Below, piece by piece: positions 38,657-47,830 of a DNA stretch of 64,000 bases. The DNA is taken from NCBI RefSeq assembly GCF_000203975.2, contig NZ_AFCF02000008.1, positions 124,001 to 188,000 on the forward strand. The letters are read 5' to 3'. Numbering within the stretch: position 1 is the stretch's first letter; each line of letters starts with the position of its first letter. The position numbers were made by a program, and so were the translations under genes. The notes under the pieces were generated by a model. It had not been told where the DNA came from. It saw only the letters and a list, made by a program, of their open reading frames with translations, and made no database searches. Source of the DNA: Leisingera sp. ANG1 (lineage in GTDB: Bacteria > Pseudomonadota > Alphaproteobacteria > Rhodobacterales > Rhodobacteraceae).

Positions 38657-39748
38657 TTATCCTTCCTCGGCCAGTTGCTCCACCAGTGCCGCCAGACGTT
38701 CGGCGGCATCGGGAACCCCGGCGCTCAGTGCAGCGGTTGCCATCTGGGTGGCAGCCTGCGGGTTACTCAGAATCGCGCCCATATGCTCTGCCAGCACCGG
38801 GATATCAAGGGCGCTTTCGGGAATCATCACGGCAGCATTGGCATCAACCAGCCCGCGGGCGTTGGCGCTCTGATGGTCGCCTGCGGCGGCGGCAAAGGGG
38901 ATCAAGATTGAGGGCCGCCCGATAATCGAGATGTCGGCGACCGAAGACGCGCCGGAGCGCGAGATCACCAGCTGCGCCTCCGACATGCGGGCGGGCACAT
39001 CGGTGAAAAAGGTCTGCACATCGGCATTTATGCCGTGCTCTGCATAAAACGCATTGACCCGTTCCAGGTCCTCCTCGCGCGCCTGATGCGACACGCGCAG
39101 GTGCTGGCGGATGCCCTCCGGCAGCGCCGCGACGGCAGCAGGCACCACGTCAGAGAGGATGCGCGCGCCCTGACTGCCGCCCATCACCAAAAGCGACATC
39201 GGGTAATCGCCCGGCGGAATATAGCCGGCCCCTGCCCGCTCCTTCACCGCGCTGCGCACCGGGTTGCCCACATGCTCATGCGCGACACCTTCAGGCAGCG
39301 TGGTCGGCCAAGTGCCGCAGGCGACGCCCGCGACGCGGGTGGCAAAGATCTGGTTGACGCGGCCCAGCACGCCGTTCTGCTCATGGATCATCCGCGGCAG
39401 CTTCAGCAGCGTTGCCGCGCCCAGCGCCGGGATTGACGGGTAGCCGCCAAAGCCGATCACCGCATCGGGGCGGTCACTGCGCATCTGCATCGCCATCGAC
39501 AGCACGCCGCCGGCAATCTTCGGCGCCACCAGCGCCTTGGCCAGCAGTCCGCCGCGGGCAAAGGTGGCAGAGGACACCTGGGAGATTTCAACCGCGCTGG
39601 GGAAGGACGCGGTGTAGCGCGCGCCGCGCGCATCGGTCGACAGCTTCACCCGCCAGCCGCGCGCCAGCATCATCTCGGCCAGCGCCTGTGCAGGAAACAT
39701 ATGGCCGCCGGTTCCCCCGGCAGCCATCAAGAGCATTTTCTGTGCCAT
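38657..39748 (-). CDS. murG: UDP-GlcNAc:lipid I N-acetylglucosaminyltransferase
   Basis: 363 residues, a GT-B glycosyltransferase that makes lipid II on the inner membrane. N-terminal G-loop [21 protein letters not shown], the second G-loop [18 protein letters not shown], and the nucleotide-binding [27 protein letters not shown] segment fit the family. It follows ftsW by 25 nt on the same strand and leads into murC. Confidence 0.96.
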   Translation of the reverse strand: MAQKMLLMAAGGTGGHMFPAQALAEMMLARGWRVKLSTDARGARYTASFPSAVEISQVSSATFARGGLLAKALVAPKIAGGVLSMAMQMRSDRPDAVIGFGGYPSIPALGAATLLKLPRMIHEQNGVLGRVNQIFATRVAGVACGTWPTTLPEGVAHEHVGNPVRSAVKERAGAGYIPPGDYPMSLLVMGGSQGARILSDVVPAAVAALPEGIRQHLRVSHQAREEDLERVNAFYAEHGINADVQTFFTDVPARMSEAQLVISRSGASSVADISIIGRPSILIPFAAAAGDHQSANARGLVDANAAVMIPESALDIPVLAEHMGAILSNPQAATQMATAALSAGVPDAAERLAALVEQLAEEG

Positions 39749-39773
39749 CGCAGCTGGTCTCTTTTCTATCTCG

Positions 39774-40940
39774 TCAGCGGCCGCGGCCGTTCAGGTAATC
39801 GGCAATCCCGCCCTGCGGGCGCGTCCGGGTAAAGGCCAGGAGCATACCCACCGCGATCCCGGTGGCAATCAGCGAAGATCCGCCATAGCTGACAAACGGC
39901 AAGGTCATGCCTTTGGCGGGCAAGAGCCGCACTGCAACCCCCATGTTGATCATCGCCTGAACGCCGAACATGCACACCAGGCCGGTGCCCGCGAGGCGGA
40001 TGAAAGTATCGCGCTCGCGCATCAGCCGGAACAGCGACCGCACCACGATGGAGGCGTAAAGCGCAATCAGCACCGCCACCAGCACCAGCCCGTATTCCTC
40101 TGCCGCGACCGCGACGATGAAGTCGGTATGGGCATCGGGCAGCGACCATTTCACCTGCCCCTCGCCGACGCCGACGCCGAACAGCCCGCCTTCACGGATT
40201 GCGTTGGTGGCATAGCCGAGCTGGGTGGTGGGATCGACATCCGGGTTCAAGAAGCCGTCGATGCGGCGGGCGAAGTGTTCGGAGCTGTTATACGCAAAGA
40301 CGCCGCCCATCACGACCACGGCGGCCATGCAGACCAGCAGCAGCATCGGCGCGCCCGCCACGAAATACATCACCCCCCAGCCGAACAGGATCAGGCTCGC
40401 CTGGCCGAAATCGGGCTGCAGAACCAGCATCATCACCACCATCATGCACAGCGCGAAGGACATCAGCGTGCCCGGCGGGCCGTTGATCTGCTGGCTGGCC
40501 GCGATCATCCAGGCGGCCACCACGATGAAACCGGGCTTCAGGAACTCCGACGGCTGCAGCGAGGCAAAGCCAAGCGAGTACCAGCGCACCGCGCCCTTGC
40601 CGAAATCGGTGCCAAAGATGGGCAGGAAGGCCAGCGCCACAAAGGCCACGGCAAAGCCGACCACCGCCAGCCGCCGCACCAGCACCGGCGACATCACTGA
40701 GGTCATCAGCATCGCCATCAGCGCCGTCAGGCCGAAAACCGCCTGCCGCTGCACATAGTGGAAATTGCTGAACCCGTTCCTTTCTGCCAGCGGCACTGAG
40801 GCGGCAAGCCCCAGCAGCAGTCCGATCACGAACAGCATCAGGATGCAGGACATCGTCCATTTATCCAGCGTCCGCCACCACTTGGGAAGAATCGGCTCAC
40901 CAGCCTGCACGGGAACCGCGCCATAGACCATCTCAGTCAT
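39774..40940 (-). CDS. ftsW: Peptidoglycan glycosyltransferase FtsW
   Basis: 388 residues with about ten transmembrane segments; a SEDS-family polymerase of the septum. SEDS hallmarks: [38 protein letters not shown] (with the catalytic Asp in the DFI context), and the C-terminal [27 protein letters not shown]. The start ATG at 40940 gives the typical cytoplasmic head; the open frame extends to 41342 but runs antisense into the flavoprotein gene. First gene of the lower dcw block. Confidence 0.95.
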   Translation of the reverse strand: MTEMVYGAVPVQAGEPILPKWWRTLDKWTMSCILMLFVIGLLLGLAASVPLAERNGFSNFHYVQRQAVFGLTALMAMLMTSVMSPVLVRRLAVVGFAVAFVALAFLPIFGTDFGKGAVRWYSLGFASLQPSEFLKPGFIVVAAWMIAASQQINGPPGTLMSFALCMMVVMMLVLQPDFGQASLILFGWGVMYFVAGAPMLLLVCMAAVVVMGGVFAYNSSEHFARRIDGFLNPDVDPTTQLGYATNAIREGGLFGVGVGEGQVKWSLPDAHTDFIVAVAAEEYGLVLVAVLIALYASIVVRSLFRLMRERDTFIRLAGTGLVCMFGVQAMINMGVAVRLLPAKGMTLPFVSYGGSSLIATGIAVGMLLAFTRTRPQGGIADYLNGRGR

Positions 40941-41175
40941 GGGAATACCGCCACTATATGCCTCGTTCCGCCCCATTTTTCGGGGTCTCACAGAAACTGT
41001 AACGAAACGTGAGCCGCGGCGCCAGAAAAAGAACACAGTTCGGCAAGAATCCACCGCCCGCACGGCGGGCCATCTTGACAGGCAGGAAGCTGCCCGCGCG
41101 CCAGCGCCAATCCGCCGGACCGCGCCCGCCGGCCTGCCTCTTGCGCCGCTGCCGGTTCCGTGGTGGATGCGCGCC

Positions 41176-42357
41176 ATGCGGATAAACACCCTGATTCTCG
41201 GCGCCGGCGCGGCTGGCATGATGTGCGCGGCCCACGCCGGCGGCAGCACTTTGGTGATCGACCACGCCAAGGCGCCGGGCGAGAAGATCCGCATCTCCGG
41301 CGGCGGCCGCTGCAACTTCACCAACATGTATGCGGAGGCCAAGAACTACCTCTCCGCCAACCCGCATTTCTGCAAGTCAGCGCTGGCGCGCTATACCCAG
41401 TGGGATTTCATCGAACTGGTGGACCGCCATGGCATCGCCTGGCACGAGAAGACCCTGGGCCAGCTGTTCTGCGACGGCTCCTCCAAACAGATCATCGCCA
41501 TGCTAACGCAGGAGATGGCGCAGGCTGGCGCGGACCTGTGGCTTCACACTTCCGTCGAGACGGTGGAGCAGACCGCGGACGGCTACCGTGTCCAGCTCCT
41601 GCGCGAGGGCAAACCCCATACCGTCACCTGCCGAAACCTGGTGCTGGCCACCGGCGGCAAGTCGATCCCCAAGATGGGCGCCACCGGCCTCGCCTATGAT
41701 CTCGCCCGCCAGTTCGGGCTGGAGGTTACCGAAACCCGCGCTGGCCTGGTGCCCTTCACCTTCCCCGACGGGCGTTTCCAGCCGCTGGCCGGCGTCTCCC
41801 TTTCCGCTCGCCTCAGCAATGCGCGCACCAGCTTTGACGAGGCCCTGCTGTTCACCCACCGCGGCCTCTCCGGCCCTTCCGTCCTGCAGCTCTCCTCCTA
41901 CTGGCGCGAGGGAGAGGAGATCACCGTGAACCTGATCCCGGAAACTCCGCTCTATGACCTGTTGCGCGAACAGCGCCAGGCCGAGGGCCGCCGCGACCTG
42001 ACCACCGAGCTGTCCCGCCACCTGCCGGGCAAACTGGTGGAGTTCCTAAAACCGCAACTGGAGCTCAAGGGCCGCCTCGCCGACCAATCCGACGCCGCGC
42101 TATCCGCCCTTTGCGAGGCGCTGCAAAGCTGGCGCCTGCTGCCCGCGGGCACCGAGGGCTACCGCACCGCCGAAGTCACCTTGGGCGGCATCTGCACCGA
42201 TGGCCTGTCCTCCAAGACCATGGAAGCCAAAGCCGTCCCCGGCCTTTATGCGATCGGCGAAGCAGTGGATGTGACCGGCTGGCTCGGCGGCTACAACTTC
42301 CAATGGGCCTGGGCGTCGGGCCATGCCGCGGGCACTGCCATCGCCGCCGGCAGATGA
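41176..42357 (+). CDS. HI0933/YhiN-family FAD-dependent oxidoreductase
   Basis: 393 residues. The N-terminus INTLILGAGAAGMMCAAHAG is the Rossmann dinucleotide-binding motif; GEKIRISGGGRCNFTNM is the family signature of the HI0933/YhiN group; the C-terminal LGGICTDGLSSKTMEAKAVPGLYAIGEAVDVTGWLGGYNFQWAWASG is the second FAD-contact region. The substrate of this family is not firmly known. The gene lies in the block between murD and ftsW, divergent from ftsW, and does not belong to cell-wall synthesis. Confidence 0.93.
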   Translation: MRINTLILGAGAAGMMCAAHAGGSTLVIDHAKAPGEKIRISGGGRCNFTNMYAEAKNYLSANPHFCKSALARYTQWDFIELVDRHGIAWHEKTLGQLFCDGSSKQIIAMLTQEMAQAGADLWLHTSVETVEQTADGYRVQLLREGKPHTVTCRNLVLATGGKSIPKMGATGLAYDLARQFGLEVTETRAGLVPFTFPDGRFQPLAGVSLSARLSNARTSFDEALLFTHRGLSGPSVLQLSSYWREGEEITVNLIPETPLYDLLREQRQAEGRRDLTTELSRHLPGKLVEFLKPQLELKGRLADQSDAALSALCEALQSWRLLPAGTEGYRTAEVTLGGICTDGLSSKTMEAKAVPGLYAIGEAVDVTGWLGGYNFQWAWASGHAAGTAIAAGR

Positions 42358-42393
42358 AGCCGGCTTGACTTTGGGCGCGGGACCGCCCATTTA

Positions 42394-42407
42394 GTTACCA
42401 TGATAAC
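42394..42407. promoter_or_regulatory. Candidate MarR-type operator before the monooxygenase-marR pair
   Basis: GTTACCATGATAAC: a near-perfect 14-bp inverted repeat (one pair off) in an AT-rich promoter, 16-30 nt before the monooxygenase start. A palindrome of this length and position suits a MarR dimer made by the second gene of the pair. Binding is inference. Confidence 0.5.
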
Positions 42408-42423
42408 ATAAATGGAGCCTATG

Positions 42424-42717
42424 ATGACCAGCCCCTTTCAACTCGTCGCCAAGATCACCCCGAAACCCGAGCACATGCAGGATGTCCGGCAAAGCCTGCT
42501 GGATGTTCTGGAGCCGACCCGCGCTGAAGCCGGCTGCCTGAAGTTCCGCTTGCTCGAAGGCCGCGATGGCACTTGCTTTTACCTTGACGAAGAATGGGCC
42601 TGCGACGACGCCCTGGCAGCGCATTACGCGGCGGATTACATCACCCCGGTCTTCGCAAAATACGAAGCCTGGCTGGCCAAGCCGGTGGAAATCCACAAGA
42701 TGACTGCCTTGGCCTGA
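42424..42717 (+). CDS. Antibiotic-biosynthesis-monooxygenase (ABM) domain protein, quinol-monooxygenase-like
   Basis: 97 residues, an ABM-fold dimer-type protein: FQLVAKITPKPEHMQDVRQSLLDVLEPTRAEAGCLKFRLLE...YLDEEWACDDALAAHYAADYITPVFAK, with the HYAADY helix typical of YgiN-like proteins. Members act as quinol or polyketide monooxygenases or as oxidative-stress proteins. GGAG is 6 nt before the second ATG (42424), which I take as start; an ATG is also at 42421. It is followed 5 nt later by a marR gene, so a regulated pair is likely. Confidence 0.88.
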   Translation: MTSPFQLVAKITPKPEHMQDVRQSLLDVLEPTRAEAGCLKFRLLEGRDGTCFYLDEEWACDDALAAHYAADYITPVFAKYEAWLAKPVEIHKMTALA

Positions 42718-42722
42718 CCCTC

Positions 42723-43172
42723 ATGTTCTTCCTCAAGGAACTGCCATCGCAGCAGATGGTCGCCACTTACGCCGAAACCTACGGCGCCGATCCTGCCCAT
42801 ATCACCAGCGCGCTCTTGATGATGCGCCGCGCCAGCCTGCTGATCCGCAGGCTCGATGCCTATTTTGCCGCGCATGGCCTGTCGCAGCTGCGCTTTCTGG
42901 TGCTGATCGTTATTGACCGGGAACCTGAACGCCAGTCGCTGGCACCGAATGAGATCGCCAGCCGCATAGATGTGTCAAAACCGGTCATGACACGCACCCT
43001 GCAATCCTTGCAGCAGGACGGGCTGATCAGCCTTGCGGCCAGCCAGACCGACAAGAGGTCCAAGGAAGCCGCGCTGACAGCGGCAGGGCGGCAGCAGCTG
43101 CAAGATGCCCTGCCCGGCTATTTCAGGATTCTGTCGGAGGAAATGGCCCACCCGCCCGCCGCCGGGGATTGA
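42723..43172 (+). CDS. MarR-family transcriptional regulator
   Basis: 149 residues with the winged helix of the MarR family: SQLRFLVLIVIDREPERQSLAPNEIASRIDVSKPVMTRTLQSLQQDGLISLAASQTDKRSKEAALTAAGRQQLQ. Recognition helix in SKPVMTRTLQSL; wing in SQTDKRSKEAALT. MarR proteins repress genes for oxidative or aromatic-compound stress and release DNA on ligand binding. It is 5 nt after the ABM gene and probably represses itself through the site at 42394-42407. Confidence 0.92.
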   Translation: MFFLKELPSQQMVATYAETYGADPAHITSALLMMRRASLLIRRLDAYFAAHGLSQLRFLVLIVIDREPERQSLAPNEIASRIDVSKPVMTRTLQSLQQDGLISLAASQTDKRSKEAALTAAGRQQLQDALPGYFRILSEEMAHPPAAGD

Positions 43173-43243
43173 GCCTCCGGCCTGCTGTTTGGGGATTTTC
43201 CGCTTGGGTGGGCCTGAAGCCCGCCGCCCTCACCTGCCAGGCT

Positions 43244-44140
43244 TTACCCGGCCAGCTCCGCTACCTCCGCCAGCAGCCAGCTGCGGAAAGCGGAAATGGC
43301 CGGCGCGTCGCGGCGGGCCTCCGGGTAGACCAGCCAGGCTGAAATATCGTCCTCTGTCACCAGATCGAAGGGCTGCACCAGCGCGCCGCTTTCGATCAGC
43401 CCGCGGGCATAGGCCGGTGTCATCAGGCAGGCGCCCTGGCCTGCCAGGGCCGCCTGCACCTCCAGCATCTGAGTGCCAAGGCTGTGCCGCTCCGCCCGTT
43501 TCGGCGGCGCAACCCCGGCAGCACGGAACCACATGCCCCATGCCGGGTCGCCCGCATCCACCAGCGGCACCCGCAGAAGGTCGGCGGGTTCTTCGATGGG
43601 GCCATAGGCCTCCATCAGCGCCGGTGTCAGAAGCGGCGTATAGCTGGCGCGGATCAGCAGGTCGGCGGCCAGCCCCGGCCAATTGCCGCGGCCCACCCGG
43701 ATGCCCACGCTGGCCTCGCCGGCCAGCAGGTCGGCAACCCGCGGATTGACGTCAACCCGGGTGGTGATGCCCGGGTGCGCCACCTGGAACAGGCCCAGCC
43801 GCGGTGCCAGAATAAAGGCGGCAAAACTGGTGATGGTGCTGATCACCAGCTCCTCGCCGCTGCTGCCGCGCACTTCTGCCCAGCCCTGCCGCAACAGGTC
43901 CAGCGCTTCGCTGGCCTGACGCTGCAGCGCCTTGCCCGTCGCCGTGGGCTCCACCCCGCGCGGCAGTCTTTTGAACAGCGGCCGGCCGGCCCGGTCCTCC
44001 AGCAGCTTGACCTGATAGCTGACCGCCGCCTGCGTCATCGCAAGCTCCTCCGCCGCGCGGCTGAAACTGCCCAGCCGGGCCGCGGCTTCAAAGACGCGCA
44101 CCGCCGGCAGCGGCGGCAGGGGATTTACAGGTCGATCCAT
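43244..44140 (-). CDS. LysR-family transcriptional regulator (GcvA-like)
   Basis: 298 residues: N-terminal LysR helix-turn-helix (LPAVRVFEAAARLGSFSRAAEELAMTQAAVSYQVKLLEDRAGRPLFKRLPRGV, residues about 12-63) and a C-terminal type-2 periplasmic-binding-like effector domain (about 95-295). GcvA-like sequence features include PLPAVRVFE. It is divergent from a DUF1127 gene, with a T-N11-A palindrome between them, which is the usual layout of a LysR regulator and its target. The ATG at 44140 is preferred over an upstream TTG. Confidence 0.93.
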   Translation of the reverse strand: MDRPVNPLPPLPAVRVFEAAARLGSFSRAAEELAMTQAAVSYQVKLLEDRAGRPLFKRLPRGVEPTATGKALQRQASEALDLLRQGWAEVRGSSGEELVISTITSFAAFILAPRLGLFQVAHPGITTRVDVNPRVADLLAGEASVGIRVGRGNWPGLAADLLIRASYTPLLTPALMEAYGPIEEPADLLRVPLVDAGDPAWGMWFRAAGVAPPKRAERHSLGTQMLEVQAALAGQGACLMTPAYARGLIESGALVQPFDLVTEDDISAWLVYPEARRDAPAISAFRSWLLAEVAELAG

Positions 44141-44169
44141 CAAGACAGCTTATACCAGGACCGCTGAGA

Positions 44170-44186
44170 TTCAATTGGTCATTGAA
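44170..44186. promoter_or_regulatory. LysR-type box between lysR and DUF1127 gene
   Basis: TTCAATTGGTCATTGAA, a perfect 6-5-6 inverted repeat of the T-N11-A form used by LysR regulators. It lies 30 nt before the LysR start and 46 nt before the DUF1127 start. Confidence 0.6.
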
Positions 44187-44232
44187 GCGGCAAGCAGCCA
44201 CATCTTGTTCACACAGAACAAGGATTGACCCC

Positions 44233-44397
44233 ATGTCTGAAATGCTTTCACAGATGAGCCTCTGGCACGTTATCAGCAGAGTTTTTGTCTCGCACCCGCG
44301 CGAGGACGCCTCCGCCAGCCAGGCTGCCGGCCAGCAGCTGGCCCGCAGGCGGCTTAACCACCTGCCAGAGCATCTGCTGCGGGACATCGGCCTGTGA
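44233..44397 (+). CDS. DUF1127 (YjiS-like) small protein
   Basis: 54 residues from ATG 44233. The C-terminal ARRRLNHLPEHLLRDIGL carries the DUF1127 pattern (RRL..L....L.DIGL) of small basic proteins; in Rhodobacter and Agrobacterium such proteins bind RNA or alter sRNA and phosphate/carbon responses. An upstream in-frame start at 44182 gives 71 residues but runs through the LysR box and is less likely. It is probably controlled by the divergent LysR gene. Confidence 0.75.
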   Translation: MSEMLSQMSLWHVISRVFVSHPREDASASQAAGQQLARRRLNHLPEHLLRDIGL

Positions 44398-44457
44398 GCC
44401 GGCCTGTGAGACTGGCCCTGGAAATCAGCCAGGCCGTCCTGCCGCCGGCCGCTTCGC

Positions 44458-44799
44458 TCACTCTTCGATGAACACCTTGTTGTTCGGGGTCACACCGCGG
44501 GTATAGGTGCAGAAGGTGTCATGCGCCTCGGGCGTGGTGGTGTGGATCTTGATATTGGTGATCACCTCCACCGCACCGAACTCCAGGCAGGCTTTCTCCG
44601 CGGCTTTGACGATCTCCAGCAGGTGATCCAGCTCCCCCTTCATGGTGGTTTCCATCGCCCCCACCTGAAACGGCACGCCTGCGGATTTCACCACGGCAAT
44701 CGCCGCGTCCACCGCCTCGAAATTGTTACCCTCACGCAGCCGCGGTATGACCTGAAAGGCCAGCATCACGGTATTGCCGGTCGCAGCGCCTGCAGTCAT
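44458..44799 (-). CDS. MTH1187-family thiamine-binding protein
   Basis: 113 residues of the MTH1187/YkoF-like thiamine-binding family: VMLAFQVIPRLREGN..., the central GVPFQVGAMETTMKGELDHLLEIVKAAEKACLEFGAVEVITNIKIHTT is the signature (conserved MET..GE and the two beta-alpha units). Such proteins bind thiamine or its precursor. AGGAGGAG is 6-8 nt before the ATG. It starts 19 nt after the murD stop on the same strand, so it is likely transcribed with murD; no thiamine transporter is adjacent. Confidence 0.85.
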   Translation of the reverse strand: MTAGAATGNTVMLAFQVIPRLREGNNFEAVDAAIAVVKSAGVPFQVGAMETTMKGELDHLLEIVKAAEKACLEFGAVEVITNIKIHTTTPEAHDTFCTYTRGVTPNNKVFIEE

Positions 44800-44818
44800 G
44801 CCTGTCTCCTCCTGCGGC

Positions 44819-46216
44819 TCATCCCAGCCGTTTCTTCACCTCAGCCACGAAATCCTCGCCGCGCTGCTCGAAGTTGTCGTACTGGTCAAAGCTTGCGGCG
44901 GCCGGCGCCAGCAGCACAGTGTCGCCAGCCTGCGCTTCCGCCATGGCGCGTTCCACCGCTGCGGCCATGGTGGTGCAGACTTCGGCCTCCACATCCAGCT
45001 GCAGAGCGAACCCTGCCGCCTCGCGGCCAATCACATAGGCCTTTTGAACATTGCCGGTCTGCCCCTTCAGGGCGTCCAGCCCGCCGTCCTTCTCCAGCCC
45101 GCCGCAAATCCAGCGGATGTTCCTGAAGGCGCTCAGCGCCTTCACGGCGCTGTCCAGGTTGGTCGCCTTGCTGTCATTCACATAGCGCACGCCACCGGCC
45201 TCGGCGATGGTCTGGCTGCGGTGCGGCAGGCCGGGGAAGCTGGCCATCGCATCGCCGATCAGCCGCGGCGCCAGCCCCAAGGTGCGCGCTGCGGCATAGG
45301 CCGCGCAGGCGTTCTGGTGATTGTGCGCTCCCGGCAGGCCCATCATCTCCCGCAGGTCAATCGAGGCCGCCTGCCGCCCCTTGCGGTATTCGCTCAGGAA
45401 GCCCTTTTTTGCGAAGACCTGCCAGCCCGGTCCGGTCAGCTTGCGCGCGGCGGACACCCGGATCACCCGGTCGTCCCCCAGCCCTTCGGACAGCTGGCCC
45501 GCCAGGAACAGCCCCTCATCCTCGTCGATGCCAATGACGGCCCGGTCCGGCCCGCCCTCGGCAAACAGGCGGCGTTTGGCAGCAAAGTAGCCACCCATGC
45601 CGCCGTGCCGGTCCAGATGGTCAGGAGACAGGTTGGTGAACACCGCCACATCCGGCGTCAGCGCGCGGGCCAGCTCTGTCTGGTAGCTCGACAGCTCCAG
45701 CACCACCACGCCGCCCTCACCGGGCGGATCAATGTCCAGCACACCGCGGCCGATATTGCCCGCCAGCTGGCTCTCTCGCCCCGCCTCTTGCAAGATGTGG
45801 TGCAGCAGCGCCACCGTGGTCGACTTGCCGTTGGAGCCGGTGACAGCCACCACCCGCGGCGGCTGGTCGTGCATTTGCCAGTCGGCATCGGCAAAGGAGC
45901 GGAAGAACAGCCCGATGTCATTGTCCACCGGCACCCCACCCTCCATCGCGGCGCGGATCACCGGATTGGGTTTCGGGTAAAGATGGGGAATGCCGGGCGA
46001 CGTGATTAGCGCCGCCACGTCATCAAAGGCACCGGCTTTGTGAAGATCGCGGCAGTCAAAACCTTCCGCCTCCGCCGCCTCGCGCGCTGCCGGGTTGTCG
46101 TCCCAGCACAGCGGCTCCGCACCGCCTGCCCGCAGGGCCCGTGCGGTTGTCAGGCCTGAGCGTCCAAGACCCAGCACCGCCACCTTGGCGCCCTCATATC
46201 CTTTGACCGGGATCAT
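44819..46216 (-). CDS. murD: UDP-N-acetylmuramoyl-L-alanine--D-glutamate ligase
   Basis: 465 residues. Adds D-Glu to UDP-MurNAc-L-Ala. N-terminal [19 protein letters not shown] loop GSNGKSTT (127-134), the central [24 protein letters not shown], and the C-terminal [20 protein letters not shown] and [22 protein letters not shown] region. Start ATG 46216 has GGAGG 7 nt upstream. It is separated from mraY by glsA (opposite strand) and from ftsW by a six-gene block, so it is isolated from both parts of the dcw cluster. Confidence 0.96.
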   Translation of the reverse strand: MIPVKGYEGAKVAVLGLGRSGLTTARALRAGGAEPLCWDDNPAAREAAEAEGFDCRDLHKAGAFDDVAALITSPGIPHLYPKPNPVIRAAMEGGVPVDNDIGLFFRSFADADWQMHDQPPRVVAVTGSNGKSTTVALLHHILQEAGRESQLAGNIGRGVLDIDPPGEGGVVVLELSSYQTELARALTPDVAVFTNLSPDHLDRHGGMGGYFAAKRRLFAEGGPDRAVIGIDEDEGLFLAGQLSEGLGDDRVIRVSAARKLTGPGWQVFAKKGFLSEYRKGRQAASIDLREMMGLPGAHNHQNACAAYAAARTLGLAPRLIGDAMASFPGLPHRSQTIAEAGGVRYVNDSKATNLDSAVKALSAFRNIRWICGGLEKDGGLDALKGQTGNVQKAYVIGREAAGFALQLDVEAEVCTTMAAAVERAMAEAQAGDTVLLAPAAASFDQYDNFEQRGEDFVAEVKKRLG

Positions 46217-46346
46217 CACCTGCCCTCCCATAGACCTATTGCCAGAACCGCTATCCGATCCGCTCAGCCTTTGCCAGAGCCGTCAGATTGACAAGCCCCG
46301 GCCCATGCCGGAGATTCCGCGCAAATCAAGAAGGAAGGATCGCCCC

Positions 46347-47261
46347 GTGGCTGCGGATATGCAGGTTTTGCTCGACCGGATCAGTGCTGAGATGCAGGGC
46401 CGCACCGACCGCGGCGCCGTCGCCAGCTATATTCCGGAACTGGGGCAGGTTGACCCCAACCAGTTCGCGATTGCAGTGGCCACTGCCGAAGGCGGCCTGT
46501 TCCACGCGGGCGATGCGCTGACAAGGTTTTCCGCCCAAAGCATCACCAAGGTGTTCACGCTCGCCATCGCGCTTGGCCGCTCTGGCGACCAGCTGTGGAG
46601 CCGTGTCGGGCGCGAGCCCTCGGGCACCGCCTTCAATTCTATCGTCCAGCTGGAGCATGAGCGCGGCCGCCCCCGCAACCCCTTCGTCAACGCAGGCGCT
46701 ATCGTCACCACGGATGAGCTGCTGGCCGGCCGCGCTCCAAAGGAAGCACTGGCGGAAATCCTGGCCTTCTTCCGCGCCGCCGCAGGGGACGAGGACATCC
46801 ACATCAACAAGGCAGTTGCCAGCTCGGAAACCCGCCACGGGCACCGCAACTTTGCCCTTGCCAATTTCCTGGCGTCTTTCGGCAACCTCAAGAACACGCC
46901 GGAGAAAACGCTGGGCACCTATTTCCACCAATGCGCCACCGAACTGACCACGGTGCAGCTGGCCAAAGCAGGCCGCTTCCTGATCGGTGGCGGTGCCAAA
47001 CCGGCATTGGTGTCGCAAGGCAGGGTGCGGCGGCTCAATGCGCTGATGCTGACCTGCGGCCATTACGACGGGTCGGGCGAGTTCGCCTACCGCGTCGGCT
47101 TGCCCGCCAAGAGCGGGGTCGGCGGCGGCATTCTGGCGATTGTGCCGGGCAAAGCCAGCATCGCGGTCTGGTCGCCAGGGCTGGACCACAACGGCAACTC
47201 CAAACTTGGCACCGAAGCGATGGAGCTGCTGGCCCGCGAGATGGACTGGTCGGTGTTCTGA
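46347..47261 (+). CDS. glsA: Glutaminase
   Basis: 304 residues, converts glutamine to glutamate plus ammonia. Serine-dependent beta-lactamase-fold active site: S65-I-T-K68 in SAQSITKVF, then [23 protein letters not shown], and the C-terminal [18 protein letters not shown]. The chosen start is a GTG at 46347 with AGGAAGGA 6 nt upstream, which gives the normal family length (about 305). An ATG at 46305 extends it by 14 residues. The gene is divergent from murD and lies inside the dcw region. Confidence 0.95.
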   Translation: MAADMQVLLDRISAEMQGRTDRGAVASYIPELGQVDPNQFAIAVATAEGGLFHAGDALTRFSAQSITKVFTLAIALGRSGDQLWSRVGREPSGTAFNSIVQLEHERGRPRNPFVNAGAIVTTDELLAGRAPKEALAEILAFFRAAAGDEDIHINKAVASSETRHGHRNFALANFLASFGNLKNTPEKTLGTYFHQCATELTTVQLAKAGRFLIGGGAKPALVSQGRVRRLNALMLTCGHYDGSGEFAYRVGLPAKSGVGGGILAIVPGKASIAVWSPGLDHNGNSKLGTEAMELLAREMDWSVF

Positions 47262-47311
47262 TCCGGTTGCTCCGAGCCCCCCTGCACAGCCTGCGCAGAG
47301 CGGTGCCGGGA

Positions 47312-47347
47312 AGGCGCCAAAACGTCCCTGGCACCTTCCATTTCAAT
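47312..47347 (+). terminator. Possible terminator after glsA
   Basis: GGTGCCGGGA against TCCC(T)GGCACC (47312-47321 and 47335-47345) with one bulge, then TT; 50 nt after the stop. Weak T-run. Confidence 0.4.
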
Positions 47348-47414
47348 CCAGTCTACGGCCTTAATTGAACCGGACACCAAATCGCATAGAGTTTGAAACC
47401 CCGCGTCCACCACC

Positions 47415-47504
47415 GAGGGCGGCGCCCGGCCCGGCGGGGTGGGAAGCGAAGCGCCCGCCCCGTGGGGGGCGGGACGGGCGCTGCCCGGCCTATCGGCCGG
47501 GCGG
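47415..47504 (+). repeat. Dispersed GC-rich palindromic repeat, copy C
   Basis: Close match to the reverse complement of copy B and to copy A. It holds the GCGCCCG...CGGGCGC hairpin and the GCCCGGCC/GGCCGGGC hairpin (47482-47502 area). It occupies the glsA-mraY gap (47262-47830), in which I see no gene: the ORFs there lack similarity and run through the hairpins. Confidence 0.8.
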
Positions 47505-47737
47505 AAGGCTTTTGAAAGGTGTTGCGTACCCTGCGTACGCTGCCCTCACCACATCTTCACTCCGCCGGGTTACCTTCGAACCGTTGCAACAAGAAGACCA
47601 GGAGACCGGCCCCCTCAGACCACCTCTTCATTGGGTGCAGGGCGGGCCCGCATAGGCCGATAGACGGGCACAGCCCCTTGGCAAGGGCTGTCCGATGCTC
47701 CGCCCCTCCGGCGGCGCCGCCTTCTTCTTCAAAGACA

Positions 47738-47767
47738 AACCGCCCGCAGCAGCAGCCCCGGGCGGTT
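47738..47767 (-). terminator. Terminator after mraY
   Basis: AACCGCCCG/CGGGCGGTT 9-bp stem (47738-47746 and 47759-47767) around a 12-nt loop; on the minus strand it is followed by TGTCTTTG. About 60 nt after the mraY stop. Confidence 0.65.
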
Positions 47768-47830
47768 CCATGGAAAAGAGAGTTCAAACCACCCCGCCAA
47801 GGACACGGCGCGGCGGTAAAACGGCGTGTC

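Noticed and set aside
47365-47655. ORFs in the glsA-mraY gap
   Set aside because: They run through the dispersed repeat and hairpins and show no protein-like pattern.
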